Source of the DNA: Variovorax sp. WDL1
Lineage (GTDB): Bacteria; Pseudomonadota; Gammaproteobacteria; Burkholderiales; Burkholderiaceae_C
DNA length: 64,000 nucleotides
Direction of reading: 5' to 3'
Assembly (NCBI RefSeq): GCF_001541225.1
Contig: NZ_LMTS01000148.1
Coordinates: forward strand, 1 to 64,000
Shown in pieces: positions 44,148 through 52,996 of the stretch. The notes under the pieces are model-generated. The model worked only from the letters and a program-made list of their open reading frames with translations, made no database searches and was not told where the DNA came from. Position 1 is the first letter of the stretch. Each line of letters begins with the position of its first letter. The position numbers and the translations under genes are program-made.

Positions 44148-44959
44148 GCGCGCGGCAGCGTGCGCAGCCAGCCCAGCCCGTCGGAAGTACCACCGGGCAC
44201 GGCGCCGCGCGCGGGCCTGTATTCGCAGCCGACCCAGCCCTCCCAGCCGCATTGCGCCGCCACCTCGTCGATCACCCTGAACAGGTAGGGATGGTTCAGC
44301 TCGCCGACGTCCGGCTCGTGGCGCTCGGGCACGCCCGCGATCTGGAAATGGCCGACGCGGCCGGTCGGCAGGTACTTGCGGATCTTCATCGCCACGTCGC
44401 CCTCGACGATCTGGCAGTGATACAGGTCCATCTGCACCTTGAGGTTGGGCGCGCCCACCGCTTCGGCGATCTCGTGCGCATGGTCCTGGCGGTTGAGGAA
44501 GAAGCGCGGGATGTCGCGCGTGTTGATCGGTTCGATCAGCAGATCGCGCCCGGCCTTGCCCGCCTCGGCCGCGGCCCAGCGCAGGTTGTCGATGTAGGTG
44601 GGCTGCACCACCTCGCGCTCCACGTCCGCGGGCACCAGGCCGGCCATCACGTGCACGCGGGGGCAGCTCAGGGCCTCGGCATAGTCCAGGGCCCTCAGCA
44701 GGCCTTCGCGGAACTCGGCCTCGCGCCCCGGGAGACAAGCCAGGCCGCGCTCGCCCCCCTCCCAGTCGCCGGGCGGGCCGTTGAAGAGCACCTGCTGCAG
44801 GCCGTTGGCCGAGAGCCGGGCCGCCAGTTCGCGCCGTTCGTAGGGATAGGGAAAGAGGTACTCGACGGCCTGGAAGCCGTCTTTCGCGGCGGCTTCGAAG
44901 CGGTCGAGGAAATCGAGCTCGGGATAGAGCATCGAGAGGTTGGCGGCAAATCGCGGCAT
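44144..44959 (-). CDS. otnI: OtnI, 2-oxo-tetronate isomerase (hydroxypyruvate isomerase family)
   Basis: 271 aa, TIM-barrel. [41 protein letters not shown] is the standard Hyi/OtnI start. [43 protein letters not shown] and GCEYRP supply the usual Glu/Asp/His/Glu metal ligands. In threonate catabolism it interconverts 2- and 3-oxo-tetronate. It lies 20 bases after otnC and overlaps the amidohydrolase start by four bases. The hydroxypyruvate isomerase Hyi cannot be excluded by sequence alone, but kinase and decarboxylase neighbours favour OtnI. Confidence 0.92.
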   Translation of the reverse strand: MPRFAANLSMLYPELDFLDRFEAAAKDGFQAVEYLFPYPYERRELAARLSANGLQQVLFNGPPGDWEGGERGLACLPGREAEFREGLLRALDYAEALSCPRVHVMAGLVPADVEREVVQPTYIDNLRWAAAEAGKAGRDLLIEPINTRDIPRFFLNRQDHAHEIAEAVGAPNLKVQMDLYHCQIVEGDVAMKIRKYLPTGRVGHFQIAGVPERHEPDVGELNHPYLFRVIDEVAAQCGWEGWVGCEYRPARGAVPGGTSDGLGWLRTLPRA

Positions 44960-44979
44960 GGGGATGGGTCCTCGTTTTC

Positions 44980-45642
44980 TTACCAGCGTGCACCGAAGTA
45001 ACGGCGCAACTCGTCGATCCGTGGCGGTGCCAGCGGCTGCGCCGACTGCTTGTTCAGCAGCCACAGCCGGGCGGTCTCCTCGAGTTCCTCCAGCACGGCC
45101 ATGGCGGCGGCGGGCGTCTCGTGCCAGACGTTGGGGCCCAGGCGCTCCAGCATCACCGCGCGGATGGGCGTGCCGCGCTCGCCGTAGCGCCCGATGGCGT
45201 GTGCCACCTGCTCGGCCGCTTCGGGCGCGCCGGGACGGTGGTAGGGGATCACCGGCACGTGGCCGACCTTCATCACGAAATAGGGCGTGAGCGGCGGCAG
45301 CAGCTCCTCGCCCGGCGCGTCCAGCGTAAGCGCGACGCAGTGCGTGCTGTGGGTGTGGATCACGTAGCGCGTGCCCGGGTCGAAGCGCGTGGCGGCGGCG
45401 TGGATGCGGGCGTGCAGCGCGATGGTCTTGCTGGCGCGGTCGCCGCCGGCCTGGTTCAGGCCGGCGTCCAGCCGGGCGAGCTTTGCAGGGTCGAGGAAAC
45501 CCAGGCAGGCATCGGTCGGGGTGATGAGGTAGCCGTCGTCCAGCCGCACGCTGATGTTGCCGGCGGTGGCATGCACGTAGCCGCGCTCGAACAGGCTGCG
45601 GCCGATGCGGCAGATCTCTTCGCGTGCCTGGCTTTCGGTCAT
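44980..45642 (-). CDS. otnC: OtnC, 3-oxo-tetronate-4-phosphate decarboxylase
   Basis: 220 aa, class II aldolase fold. ATAGNISVR (26-33) binds phosphate; HTHSTH (96-101) and His157 (VIPYHRP) supply zinc ligands. The Glu that acts in fuculose-phosphate aldolase is Thr73 here (SKTIALH); I think this is usual for the decarboxylase subgroup but cannot confirm it. Decarboxylates 3-oxo-tetronate-4-phosphate to dihydroxyacetone phosphate. The start overlaps the otnK stop by four bases. Confidence 0.9.
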   Translation of the reverse strand: MTESQAREEICRIGRSLFERGYVHATAGNISVRLDDGYLITPTDACLGFLDPAKLARLDAGLNQAGGDRASKTIALHARIHAAATRFDPGTRYVIHTHSTHCVALTLDAPGEELLPPLTPYFVMKVGHVPVIPYHRPGAPEAAEQVAHAIGRYGERGTPIRAVMLERLGPNVWHETPAAAMAVLEELEETARLWLLNKQSAQPLAPPRIDELRRYFGARW

Positions 45643-46901
45643 CCGAGCAATGTAAATGCTTTCGTGAAGAAGTCGTCGGTGCCGAAGTTGCCGGACTTGA
45701 GCGCGATGTGCAGGCCGACGCCGCCTTCGGCCTGCGCATGGCACCAGGGGACGCCGGGATCGATCTGCGCACCGATCTGCAGTTGCTCGATGCCGAGCGC
45801 CTGCACGCAGGCGCCGGAAGTCTCGCCGCCCGCCACCACCAGCTGCCGCACGCCCTGCGCGACGAGCCCGCGGGCGATGGCGGCGATGGTGCGCTCCACC
45901 ATCGCGCCGGCCTCCTCGACCCCGAGCCGGCCTTGGACCGATTGCACGGCCCCGGCCTCTGCCGTCGAATAGACCAGCACGGGGCCGTCCTCGATCAAGG
46001 GCGCCGCCCAGGCCAGTGCCTCGGCCGCGACGTCCACGTCGGCGGCGATGCGCAGCGGATCGATCGCCAGCGCCGGCCGGCCTGATCCGATGAAGTGGCG
46101 CACCTGCCGGTTGGTGGCCGGCGAGCAGCTGCCGGAAACCACCGCCCGCAGGCCGGCCGCAGCGGGAAGCGCGCCGGCGTTCGCGCAAGGCGCGATGCCG
46201 AAGTTGGCCGGCAGCCCGATCGCCACGCCCGAACCCGCGGTCACCAGCGGCATGTCCGCCAGGGCCGGGCCGAGCCGCAGCAGGTCCTCGTTCGAGACCG
46301 CGTCGACGATGGCGATGCCCACGCCCTCGGCGCGCAGCGCGCCGATGCGCTCGCGAACTGCATCCGGGCCGCGGGCGACCACCGCATGGTCGACCAGCCC
46401 CACCTTGCGGCGCGTCTGCGCCTGCAGCACCCGCACGAGGTTGGGGTCGGTCATCGGGGTGAGCGGATGGTTCTGCATGCCGCTCTCGTTGAGCAGCACC
46501 TCGCCCGCGAACAGGTAGCCCTTGAACACGGTGCGCTTGTTGTCGGGGAAGGCCGGCGTCGCGATGGTGAAGTCGGTGCCCAGCGCCTCCATCAGCGCCT
46601 CGGTGACCGGGCCGATGTTGCCCTGCGGCGTGCTGTCGAAAGTGGAGCAGTACTTGAAATAGATCTGCCGCGCGCCTTGCGCCTGCAGCCAGCGCAACGC
46701 GGCGAGCGACTGCCCCACCGCCTCGGCCGGTGCGATGGTGCGCGACTTGAGCGCCACCACCACGGCATCCACATCGGCCGCGAGCGGCGCGCTCGGCACG
46801 CCGATGGCCTGGACCACGCGCATGCCGGCGCGCACAAGGTTGTTGGCGAGATCGGTGGCGCCGGTGAAATCGTCGGCGATGCAGCCCAGCAGCAGGTTCA
46901 T
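45639..46901 (-). CDS. otnK: OtnK, 3-oxo-tetronate kinase
   Basis: 420 aa, four-carbon acid sugar kinase family. N-terminal substrate domain [22 protein letters not shown] with [19 protein letters not shown]-terminal nucleotide domain with [13 protein letters not shown] and [15 protein letters not shown]. Phosphorylates 3-oxo-tetronate made by the dehydrogenase. Both ends overlap neighbours by four bases (ATGA). The full set ltnD-otnK-otnC-otnI matches the characterised L-threonate route of Cupriavidus necator. Confidence 0.94.
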   Translation of the reverse strand: MNLLLGCIADDFTGATDLANNLVRAGMRVVQAIGVPSAPLAADVDAVVVALKSRTIAPAEAVGQSLAALRWLQAQGARQIYFKYCSTFDSTPQGNIGPVTEALMEALGTDFTIATPAFPDNKRTVFKGYLFAGEVLLNESGMQNHPLTPMTDPNLVRVLQAQTRRKVGLVDHAVVARGPDAVRERIGALRAEGVGIAIVDAVSNEDLLRLGPALADMPLVTAGSGVAIGLPANFGIAPCANAGALPAAAGLRAVVSGSCSPATNRQVRHFIGSGRPALAIDPLRIAADVDVAAEALAWAAPLIEDGPVLVYSTAEAGAVQSVQGRLGVEEAGAMVERTIAAIARGLVAQGVRQLVVAGGETSGACVQALGIEQLQIGAQIDPGVPWCHAQAEGGVGLHIALKSGNFGTDDFFTKAFTLLG

Positions 46902-47806
46902 GGCTTGTTCTTGTCGGCGTTGGATGGCGTGGGCAGCTCGATGCCCGGGAAGATCTTGATGACGGCGCTGTCGTCCTCCCGGGCAAAGCCCGCTGTGGAG
47001 GCCTGCATGAACATCTGGTGTGCGGTGGAGGCCAGCGGCAGCGGAAACTTGCTGGCCCGCGCCGTGTCGAGCACCAGGCCGAGGTCCTTGACGAAGATGT
47101 CGACCGCGGACATTGGCGTGTAGTCGCCGGCGAGGACATGGGCCATGCGGTTCTCGAACATCCAGCTGTTGCCCGCGCTGTGCGTGATGACCTCGTACAG
47201 CGCCTCGGCCGCCACGCCCTCCCGCAGGCCAAGCGCCATGGCCTCGGCCGCCGCGGCGATGTGCACGCCGGCCAGCAGCTGGTTGATGATCTTCACCTTG
47301 CTGCCGGCGCCGGCGCGGTCCCCGAGGCGGTACACCTTGCCCGCCATGGCCTCGAGCAGCGCGTCGGCCCTGGCATAGGCCTCGGGCCTGGCCGAGCTCA
47401 TCACCGTCATCTGGCCGCTCGCGGCCTTGGCAGCCCCGCCCGAGATCGGCGCGTCGACATAGTGGATGCCGGCGGTGCCCAGGCGCTCCTCGAGTGCCAT
47501 CGACCAGTTCGGATCCACGGTGGAGCACATCACGAACACGCTCCCGGGGTTCATCGCGGCAGCCGCGCCTTGCCCGCCGAACAGCACGGCCTCGGTCTGC
47601 TCGGCGTTGACCACGACCGACACGAGCAGTTCGCATTGGGCCGCCACCTCCGCCGGCGTGGCCCAGGCCACGCCACCCTGCTCTGCAAAGGCGAGGGCGA
47701 CGCCGGGACGCGCATCGCACACATGCATTTCGTAGCCCTTGCTGCGCAGCGTGGCGGCGATGCCCGCGCCCATGGCGCCCAGGCCGACGAGTCCTGCTTT
47801 TTTCAT
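46898..47806 (-). CDS. ltnD: LtnD, L-threonate 2-dehydrogenase
   Basis: 302 aa, beta-hydroxyacid dehydrogenase family. NAD loop GLGAMGAG (8-15), substrate loop DAPISGGAAKAASG (118-131) and catalytic Lys172 with Asn175 in SKVKIINQLL. First gene of the operon; oxidises L-threonate to 2-oxo-tetronate. The ATG at 47806 precedes MKKAGLVGLGAMG; the longer frame is intergenic. Its upstream 125 bases face a small membrane-protein gene. Related 3-hydroxyisobutyrate-type dehydrogenases have the same motifs, so the name rests partly on the neighbours. Confidence 0.92.
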   Translation of the reverse strand: MKKAGLVGLGAMGAGIAATLRSKGYEMHVCDARPGVALAFAEQGGVAWATPAEVAAQCELLVSVVVNAEQTEAVLFGGQGAAAAMNPGSVFVMCSTVDPNWSMALEERLGTAGIHYVDAPISGGAAKAASGQMTVMSSARPEAYARADALLEAMAGKVYRLGDRAGAGSKVKIINQLLAGVHIAAAAEAMALGLREGVAAEALYEVITHSAGNSWMFENRMAHVLAGDYTPMSAVDIFVKDLGLVLDTARASKFPLPLASTAHQMFMQASTAGFAREDDSAVIKIFPGIELPTPSNADKNKP

Positions 47807-47931
47807 GGGATTCCAAAGAGAGTGTCGAGAGAAGGCTGGGACGTTGTCTCCAGAAGCGCATGCTAGCAACTGCTCTTGTCCTCGGCCCACCCGCATGATA
47901 AGAATCGGCAGCGCCTCAACCAAGGAAAACC

Positions 47932-48219
47932 ATGGACAAAGTTGGAGACAAGGGCGACCTGGGCGACGGCTTTGCGCGTGCCGACGCGCGCGAGCGCTGG
48001 ACCACCCTGATGCGCTACGCGCTGGAGGGGGTGATCGCCATCATTGCTCTCGGCGCGGCGCTCGCGTCCATCCCGTATTGGGGCGGAGCGGACTTCCCCG
48101 TCACGAGCCTGGTGATCTATGTCGCGGGCATGGTGTTCATCGCCATGCCGCTGTGCATGTACTACGAATCGCTGCTGCAGTCGCAACGGCAAAGCCTGGC
48201 CGTGCCGGGCGCGCACTAG
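47932..48219 (+). CDS. Small two-helix membrane protein
   Basis: 95 aa. Charged N-terminus, then two hydrophobic helices (YALEGVIAIIALGAALASI and VTSLVIYVAGMVFIAMPLCMYY). AAGGA ribosome site. Divergent from ltnD and convergent with the LysR gene. Its size and two helices recall small DctQ- or TctB-like subunits, but no partner is adjacent. Function unknown. Confidence 0.7.
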   Translation: MDKVGDKGDLGDGFARADARERWTTLMRYALEGVIAIIALGAALASIPYWGGADFPVTSLVIYVAGMVFIAMPLCMYYESLLQSQRQSLAVPGAH

Positions 48220-48274
48220 AGCCACAGGCGTTCCCGGTCCGGCACGTCGCTGCCGCCGGCGTGGAACGTCGTCC

Positions 48275-49129
48275 TCATCGACCAGGGCTCGTGCTCGCCA
48301 CCCGGCGCAAACCTTCGAGCGCGGGCTCGACGATGCACGCATCGGCACCCACTGCATAGACCGCATAGGCCGGATACAGGAACTCCGGAGTGCGGGGCAC
48401 GCGCTTGAGCTGGCCGGATTCGAGATGCCCGCGCACCACGTCGAGCCGGAAGTAGCCGGTGCCGCCGGCCGCCAGCAGGTACTCGCGCCCGAGCGGCCCG
48501 AGCCCGGCCATCACCGCGGCGCTGGACAGCTCGGGAAAGGCGAGGCCGTGCTGCGCCGCGAACTCCGGCCCCCAGTCGACATACACATAGTCGGCCGGCT
48601 CCGGCACGCGCGGCCGCTTCGCGGTGGTGACCATCACGAGCTTCTCCTCGATCAGCAGCTCCACGCGCAGCCCGGGCCGCTGCTGCGGCGCGTAGGCGAC
48701 GGCGATGTCGAGCACGCCCGCGGCGACCTTGTCGAGCAGGTCGGGCGGCTCGCCGACTTCGGTGCGAAGCGCCAGCGCCGGATCGGCGGCGCGCATCCAC
48801 AGCAGCCATCGCAGCAGCAGCGGGTCCCACAGGCTGACCTCGCAGCCCATCGCGATGACGGCACGGCTGCCGGTCGGCACAGCCACCTGGTGGCGCGCAC
48901 GCGCCCAGACCTGCACCAGCGTGGTCGCGTGCGGCAGGAACTGCTCGCCGGCCGGTGTGAGCACGGCGCCCGCCTTGTTGCGCACGAAGAGCTTGCGGCC
49001 GAGCAGCTGCTCCAGCGTGCGCACGCGCGCGCTGACAGAGGTCTGCGTGACGTGCAGGCGCTCTGCCGCGCGCTGGAAGCTGCGCGTCTCGACGATCTCC
49101 AGGAAGGTCCGGGCCAGGTTGATGTCCAC
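48275..49129 (-). CDS. LysR-family regulator near the threonate operon
   Basis: 284 aa from a GTG at 49129. HTH at 1-60 (INLARTFLEIVETRSFQRAAERLHVTQTSVSARVRTLEQLLG) and an effector domain from about 90. A 10-base inverted repeat with one mismatch lies immediately upstream and may be its operator. Transcribed in the same direction as the threonate operon, so it could regulate it; a control of the small gene on the other side is equally possible. Confidence 0.92.
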   Translation of the reverse strand: MDINLARTFLEIVETRSFQRAAERLHVTQTSVSARVRTLEQLLGRKLFVRNKAGAVLTPAGEQFLPHATTLVQVWARARHQVAVPTGSRAVIAMGCEVSLWDPLLLRWLLWMRAADPALALRTEVGEPPDLLDKVAAGVLDIAVAYAPQQRPGLRVELLIEEKLVMVTTAKRPRVPEPADYVYVDWGPEFAAQHGLAFPELSSAAVMAGLGPLGREYLLAAGGTGYFRLDVVRGHLESGQLKRVPRTPEFLYPAYAVYAVGADACIVEPALEGLRRVASTSPGR

Positions 49130-49143
49130 GGAAGCAGCGGTTG

Positions 49144-49170
49144 GTTGGATGCATCATTTTTGCATTCAAC
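49144..49170. promoter_or_regulatory. Candidate LysR operator, 10-base inverted repeat
   Basis: Arms GTTGGATGCA (49144-49153) and TGCATTCAAC (49161-49170) match at nine of ten positions around a 7-base spacer TCATTTT. Located 15 bases upstream of the LysR GTG start and 79 bases before the small gene at 49249. Fits a LysR-type autoregulatory and divergent-activation site. Confidence 0.55.
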
Positions 49171-49248
49171 TGGCAATAAATCTCGTTGTACTTGTTGGAA
49201 AGGCGAGCCGAAGATCGATGCATCTCCATCCATTCCAAGGAACTCGCC

Positions 49249-49488
49249 ATGTCCATCCTCCAACGACCCTCGGACTCCAGTCGCGCCGTTGGTGCCCGGG
49301 CCCGCTTGCTCGGGGCGGCGGCCGCAGAAGCTCGTGAACTTCTCAAGGCCTTGCTCAGCCCGAACACACTGGTCGAAGAGGTCGAGCAGATGCGCACCCT
49401 GCAGCTCGCGGCGGATCGCGTCGAGCCCAGCAACCCGGCGCGCGCCGCCTGGTTGCGCTCGCGCGCCTCGCGCATCGGCCTTCGCTGA
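49249..49488 (+). CDS. Small helical protein, 79 aa
   Basis: Starts MSILQRPSDSSRAVGARARL and is nearly all helix: AAAAEARELLKALLSPNTLVEEVEQMRTLQLAADRVEP then RAAWLRSRASRIGLR. Strongly basic C-terminus, no membrane segment. Divergent from the LysR gene and convergent with the second LysR gene (10-base gap). I do not recognise it. Moderate chance of being a real gene, given the clean upstream AAGGAACTCGCC ribosome site. Confidence 0.6.
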   Translation: MSILQRPSDSSRAVGARARLLGAAAAEARELLKALLSPNTLVEEVEQMRTLQLAADRVEPSNPARAAWLRSRASRIGLR

Positions 49489-49498
49489 ACGATGCCGT

Positions 49499-50428
49499 TC
49501 AGGCCGTCGGATCGAGCGGCACGATCTGCGCGATCAGCGACGCGCCGTCGCTCACCAGGAAGTCCTTGAAGGCCTGCGCCACCGGCGGCAGGCGCTTGGT
49601 GCGCAGGTGCACCACGTACCAGTTCAGCATCAGCGGAAAGCCCTGCACGTCGAGCACGCGCAGGCTGCCGGCCTTCAGCTCCTGGCTGATGGTATGCGCC
49701 GACAGGAAGCTGACGCCCATTCCGGCGATCACCGCCTGCTTGATGGTCTCGGTGCTGCGGATCTCCATCGCGATGTTGAGGCCGCGCAGGTCGCCGCCGA
49801 AGCCGTCCTCCATCGAGTGCCAGGTGTCGGAACCCTTCTCGCGCACGACGAAGGGCTCGCGCATCAGCCTGGCCAACGGAATGTCTCTCGCGCCGACCAT
49901 CGGATGGCCCGGGGCCGCGACGATCACGTACGGATGCGGCGCGAAGGGCTGGTGGACGGTGTCCATGCCGGTGGGCGGGCGCACCATGATCGCCAGGTCG
50001 GTGAGGTTATCCGCAATGCGGGTCAGCAGGTCTTCGCGGTTGTGGACCGTGAAGTTCAGCGTTACGCCGCGGTGGCGGCCGGCAAACTCCACCAGCAGGC
50101 GCGGGAAGAAATAGTCCCCGGCGCTGATCACGCCCACGTTGAGCCGGCCGCCCGAGACGCCGCGGAACTGCGTCATCGCATGCTCGGCCGCCTCGAACTG
50201 CTGGATGATGGCGCGGCTGATCGCGAGCAGCTCGGTGCCGGCCGGCGTGAGGTAGATCTTCTTGCCGAACTGTTCGAACAGCACGTTGCCGGCATGCTCC
50301 TCGAGCTTGCGGATCTGGGTGGAGACGGCCGGTTGCGTGAGGTGGAGCTCTTCGGCCGCGCGCGAGAAGCTCAGCAGCCGCGCGACCGCCTCGAAGACCT
50401 TCAACTGGCGCAGGGTCGCATGCTTCAT
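49499..50428 (-). CDS. LysR-family regulator (CbbR-like)
   Basis: 309 aa from the ATG at 50428 (MKHATLRQLKVFEAVARLLSFSRAAEELHLTQPAVSTQIRKLEE). The length, the KVFEAVARL start and the effector domain (LNVGVISAGDYFFPRLLVEFAGRHRGV, KQAVIAGMGVSFLSAHT) resemble the CbbR branch of LysR proteins. No Calvin-cycle operon is next to it; the divergent neighbours are a toxin-antitoxin pair. Target and effector unknown. Confidence 0.92.
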   Translation of the reverse strand: MKHATLRQLKVFEAVARLLSFSRAAEELHLTQPAVSTQIRKLEEHAGNVLFEQFGKKIYLTPAGTELLAISRAIIQQFEAAEHAMTQFRGVSGGRLNVGVISAGDYFFPRLLVEFAGRHRGVTLNFTVHNREDLLTRIADNLTDLAIMVRPPTGMDTVHQPFAPHPYVIVAAPGHPMVGARDIPLARLMREPFVVREKGSDTWHSMEDGFGGDLRGLNIAMEIRSTETIKQAVIAGMGVSFLSAHTISQELKAGSLRVLDVQGFPLMLNWYVVHLRTKRLPPVAQAFKDFLVSDGASLIAQIVPLDPTA

Positions 50429-50505
50429 CCAGGAAATGTAAGCGCGCCAGCGCGCCTGAATGTAGAGGTACACTGATCGAATCGCATTTGCAACGCATTG
50501 CCATC

Positions 50506-50778
50506 ATGAAGACCGCAACCTTCCCATCCCTTCGAGTCGAGGCCGAACTGCGCGAGGCGGCCGAGAGCGTACTTCGCGAAGGCGAGACGCTGACGAGCCT
50601 GATCGAAACCGCGATGCGCGAGACCATTCACCGCCGCCGGGCGCAGGCCGAGTTCCTTGCTCGCGGCTTGAAGTCGAGCGAGGACGCCAAGCGCACCGGT
50701 GTGTACCACTCTGCGACGGCTGTGCACGGCGAGCTTCAGCGCAGGCTGGATGCCCGGCGCAAGCAGGTGCTTGGATGA
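50506..50778 (+). CDS. Antitoxin of a ParE/RelE-type pair
   Basis: 90 aa from the ATG at 50506. N-terminal MKTATFPSLRVEAELREAAESVLREGETLTSLIETAMRETIHRRRAQAEF looks like a ribbon-helix-helix DNA-binding domain (YlcI/YnfO-like); the tail GLKSSEDAKRTGVYHSATAVHGELQRRLDARRKQ would wrap the toxin. It overlaps the toxin start by four bases (ATGA), the usual coupling for these modules. Confidence 0.85.
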   Translation: MKTATFPSLRVEAELREAAESVLREGETLTSLIETAMRETIHRRRAQAEFLARGLKSSEDAKRTGVYHSATAVHGELQRRLDARRKQVLG

Positions 50779-51095
50779 AGGGTGACTTCGAGGTTCGCTA
50801 CACCGACACAGCCCGCGACGATCTGCTTCGTCTCTTCGATTTCTTGCTCCACCGTGCGCAGACCGCCGAAGATTTCGACACTGCGCAAATCGCGATCGAC
50901 ACCATCACGGCAGAGGTAGAAGGCCACCTGTGCCGCGCTCCCTTCATCTTTCGGAAGGCTGGCCAAAGCCCTTTCTTGCGGGAACTGGTCATTCCATTTC
51001 GCAGCTCTGGATACGTCGTCCTCTACGAGATTGAAGATGGAACGACCATCAACATCCTGGCCGTTCGACATCAGCTCGAAGACGACTACCACTGA
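50775..51095 (+). CDS. ParE/RelE-superfamily toxin
   Basis: 106 aa. EVRYTDTARDDLLRLFDFLLHRAQTAEDFDTAQIAIDTI, then FRKAGQSPFLRELVIPFRSSGYVVLYEIEDGTTINILAVRHQLEDDYH follow the RelE/ParE fold, with the typical RELVIPF and late VLAVRHQ-type strand and no stop or frameshift. It would either cleave ribosome-bound mRNA or inhibit gyrase; ParE is suggested by the overall sequence. Second gene of the pair. Confidence 0.87.
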   Translation: MKGDFEVRYTDTARDDLLRLFDFLLHRAQTAEDFDTAQIAIDTITAEVEGHLCRAPFIFRKAGQSPFLRELVIPFRSSGYVVLYEIEDGTTINILAVRHQLEDDYH

Positions 51096-51161
51096 AGAGT
51101 TGCAGCCAACGTAGACGCGTCGGGAAGAGGGCGCAGCGGGTGCGTCTCATGTCGAACGCCA

Positions 51162-52172
51162 TCAGGCCATCTCGTGGAGACGAACCCGCCCGCGCTGGTC
51201 TTCCATGGTCCGCGCGAGCAGCTTGACCAGCGAGTACACCGTGTCGATGTGAGGCGTGGCGGTGTCGGTGAGCCGCGCCAGCTCCACCACCGCGCCAACC
51301 AGCGCATCGATCTCCGGCGCGCGCCCGGCCTCCACGTCCTGCAGCATCGAGGTCTTGTGCTTGCCCACCTTCTCGGCGCCGGCGATGCGCTTTTCCAGCG
51401 ACACGCGGAACTCGATCCCCAGCTTGTGGGCGACGGCCTGGGCCTCGCGCATCATCGCCGCGGCCAGCTCGCGCGAGGGCGGGTATTGGCAGATATCGAC
51501 CAGCGTGGAATGCGACAGGCTGCTGATCGGATTGAAGGTCAGGTTGCCCCAGAGCTTGAGCCAGATCTCGGCGCGGATGTTGTCGAGCACGGGCGCCTTG
51601 AAGCCCGCCTCGCCGAAGCAGGCAGAGACGCGGTTCACGCGGTCGCTCGCGGTGCCGTCCAGCTCGCCGACGGGGAAACGGTCGCCTTCGATGTGCTTCA
51701 CAACGCCGGGCGCCACCAGCTCCGAGGCGGGATAGACCACGCAGCCGATGACCCGCTCCGCCGGGATGTTGGCGGCAACCACGCCGTGCGGATCGACGCT
51801 CTTCACTGTCGTGCCTTCGAGCGGTCCACCGTGCTTCTGGAAGTACCAGTAGGGGATGCCGTTCTGCATGGGCACCACGACCGTCTGCGGGCCGAAGAGC
51901 TTCGGCACTTCGCGCGCCACCGCTTCGACCTGGTGGGCCTTCATCGCGAGGACGACGATGTCCTGCGCGCCGGCCTGCTCGTAGCGCTCGGTCGCCTTCA
52001 CGCTGCGCGCGACCTGCTCCTCGCCCTCGGCCGAGATGAGCCGGATGCCGTTCGTGGCGATGGCGTCGAGGTTGGCTCCCCGCACGATGAACGTGACGTC
52101 CTCGCCGGCCAGCGCGAGCTTCGCCCCGACCAGGCCGCCGATCGCGCCGGCGCCTATCACTGCAATCTTCAT
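51162..52172 (-). CDS. 2-dehydropantoate 2-reductase family protein
   Basis: 336 aa, PanE/ApbA fold. NADPH loop GAGAIGGLVGAKLALAGEDVTFIVRG (7-32), VLAMKAHQVEAVAREV, PMQNGIPYWYF, and WLKLWGNLTFNPISSLSHSTLVDIC with the catalytic Lys and the conserved Asn. It may be the pantothenate-pathway enzyme or a paralogue that reduces another 2-oxoacid. It is last of a minus-strand series after sucC-like, sucD-like and FAH-family genes, so a catabolic role on an oxo-acid intermediate is plausible. Confidence 0.9.
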   Translation of the reverse strand: MKIAVIGAGAIGGLVGAKLALAGEDVTFIVRGANLDAIATNGIRLISAEGEEQVARSVKATERYEQAGAQDIVVLAMKAHQVEAVAREVPKLFGPQTVVVPMQNGIPYWYFQKHGGPLEGTTVKSVDPHGVVAANIPAERVIGCVVYPASELVAPGVVKHIEGDRFPVGELDGTASDRVNRVSACFGEAGFKAPVLDNIRAEIWLKLWGNLTFNPISSLSHSTLVDICQYPPSRELAAAMMREAQAVAHKLGIEFRVSLEKRIAGAEKVGKHKTSMLQDVEAGRAPEIDALVGAVVELARLTDTATPHIDTVYSLVKLLARTMEDQRGRVRLHEMA

Positions 52173-52206
52173 GTCCGATCCTTGAAGTGTTGAATCTCTT
52201 GCGAGC

Positions 52207-52989
52207 TCAGCCGTCGCCGAAGCGGTTGCTCAGCCTCCCGATGCCGTTGATCTCGACCTCGACCAGGCTGCCCAGCTTCATCGAGCCGACACCGACCGAG
52301 GTGCCGCACAGGATCACGTCGCCGGGATGCAAGGTCATGTCGAGGGAGATCAGGCTGACCAGCTGCGGCACGGAAAAGCGCATGTCGCTGATCGGGTAGT
52401 GCTGCCGCGCCGCGCCGTCGAGCAGCGTGGTGACGGTGAGCGACGCGGGGTCCAGGCCAGTGGCCACTGCCGGGCCCATCGGGCAGAAGGTGTCGAAACC
52501 CTTGGCGCGCGCCCATTGGGCAAAGGAGGCGTCGCGGTGGAGGATGTCGGCCACCGTCACGTCGTTGGCGCACGTGTAGCCGAACACGTGTTCCAGCGCC
52601 TGCGCTTCCTGCACCGCGGTGCAGGTCTTGCCGATGACGATGCCGAGCTCCCCCTCGAACACCACCTTGCCCTCGCACAGCGGCTTGCGGATGGGCTCGC
52701 CGGCGGCGAGGAAGGAGTTGGGCGCCTTCAGCAGGTACAGCGGTTCGGCCGGCACCGGCAACTGGAGCTTCTCGCCGAGCGCATGGAAGTTGTTCCATAA
52801 CGCGATGACCTTGCTGGGTTGGCTGGGCGTGAGCAGCCTGAGCCCGTCGAGCGCGAACACGCTGCCGGTCGGCTCGGGCGCAGCGAACATGTCACCTCGG
52901 TGCTCGCGCACATGCTTGCCCTCCAGCGTGCCGAAGCCCGTCTTGCCGGCGCGTTCGAAGCGGACCCATCGTTGTTGCGGTTGCTGCAT
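52207..52989 (-). CDS. Fumarylacetoacetate hydrolase family protein
   Basis: 260 aa. FAH fold with the metal-binding Glu in VVFEGELGIVIGKTC and the Asp and Gly residues of LHPGDVILCGTSVG near the C-terminus. Members hydrolyse or decarboxylate acylpyruvates or oxo-acids (HpcE, YcgM). The ALWNNFHALGEKLQLPVPAEPLYLLKAPNSF stretch is usual for the family. It lies 7 bases downstream of the sucD-like gene and 34 upstream of the PanE-like gene on the same strand. Exact substrate unknown. Confidence 0.9.
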   Translation of the reverse strand: MQQPQQRWVRFERAGKTGFGTLEGKHVREHRGDMFAAPEPTGSVFALDGLRLLTPSQPSKVIALWNNFHALGEKLQLPVPAEPLYLLKAPNSFLAAGEPIRKPLCEGKVVFEGELGIVIGKTCTAVQEAQALEHVFGYTCANDVTVADILHRDASFAQWARAKGFDTFCPMGPAVATGLDPASLTVTTLLDGAARQHYPISDMRFSVPQLVSLISLDMTLHPGDVILCGTSVGVGSMKLGSLVEVEINGIGRLSNRFGDG

Positions 52990-52996
52990 GGCTTTC

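Noticed and set aside
48216-49475. Long minus-strand frame overlapping the LysR gene at 48275-49129
   Set aside because: It encodes Arg/Ala-rich sequence without domains; the LysR frame has a clear HTH.
49499-50428. CbbR of a Calvin-cycle operon, with the aldolase at 5942-7006 as support
   Set aside because: No RuBisCO or phosphoribulokinase gene is present, and the aldolase sits in a glycolytic cluster 43 kb away.
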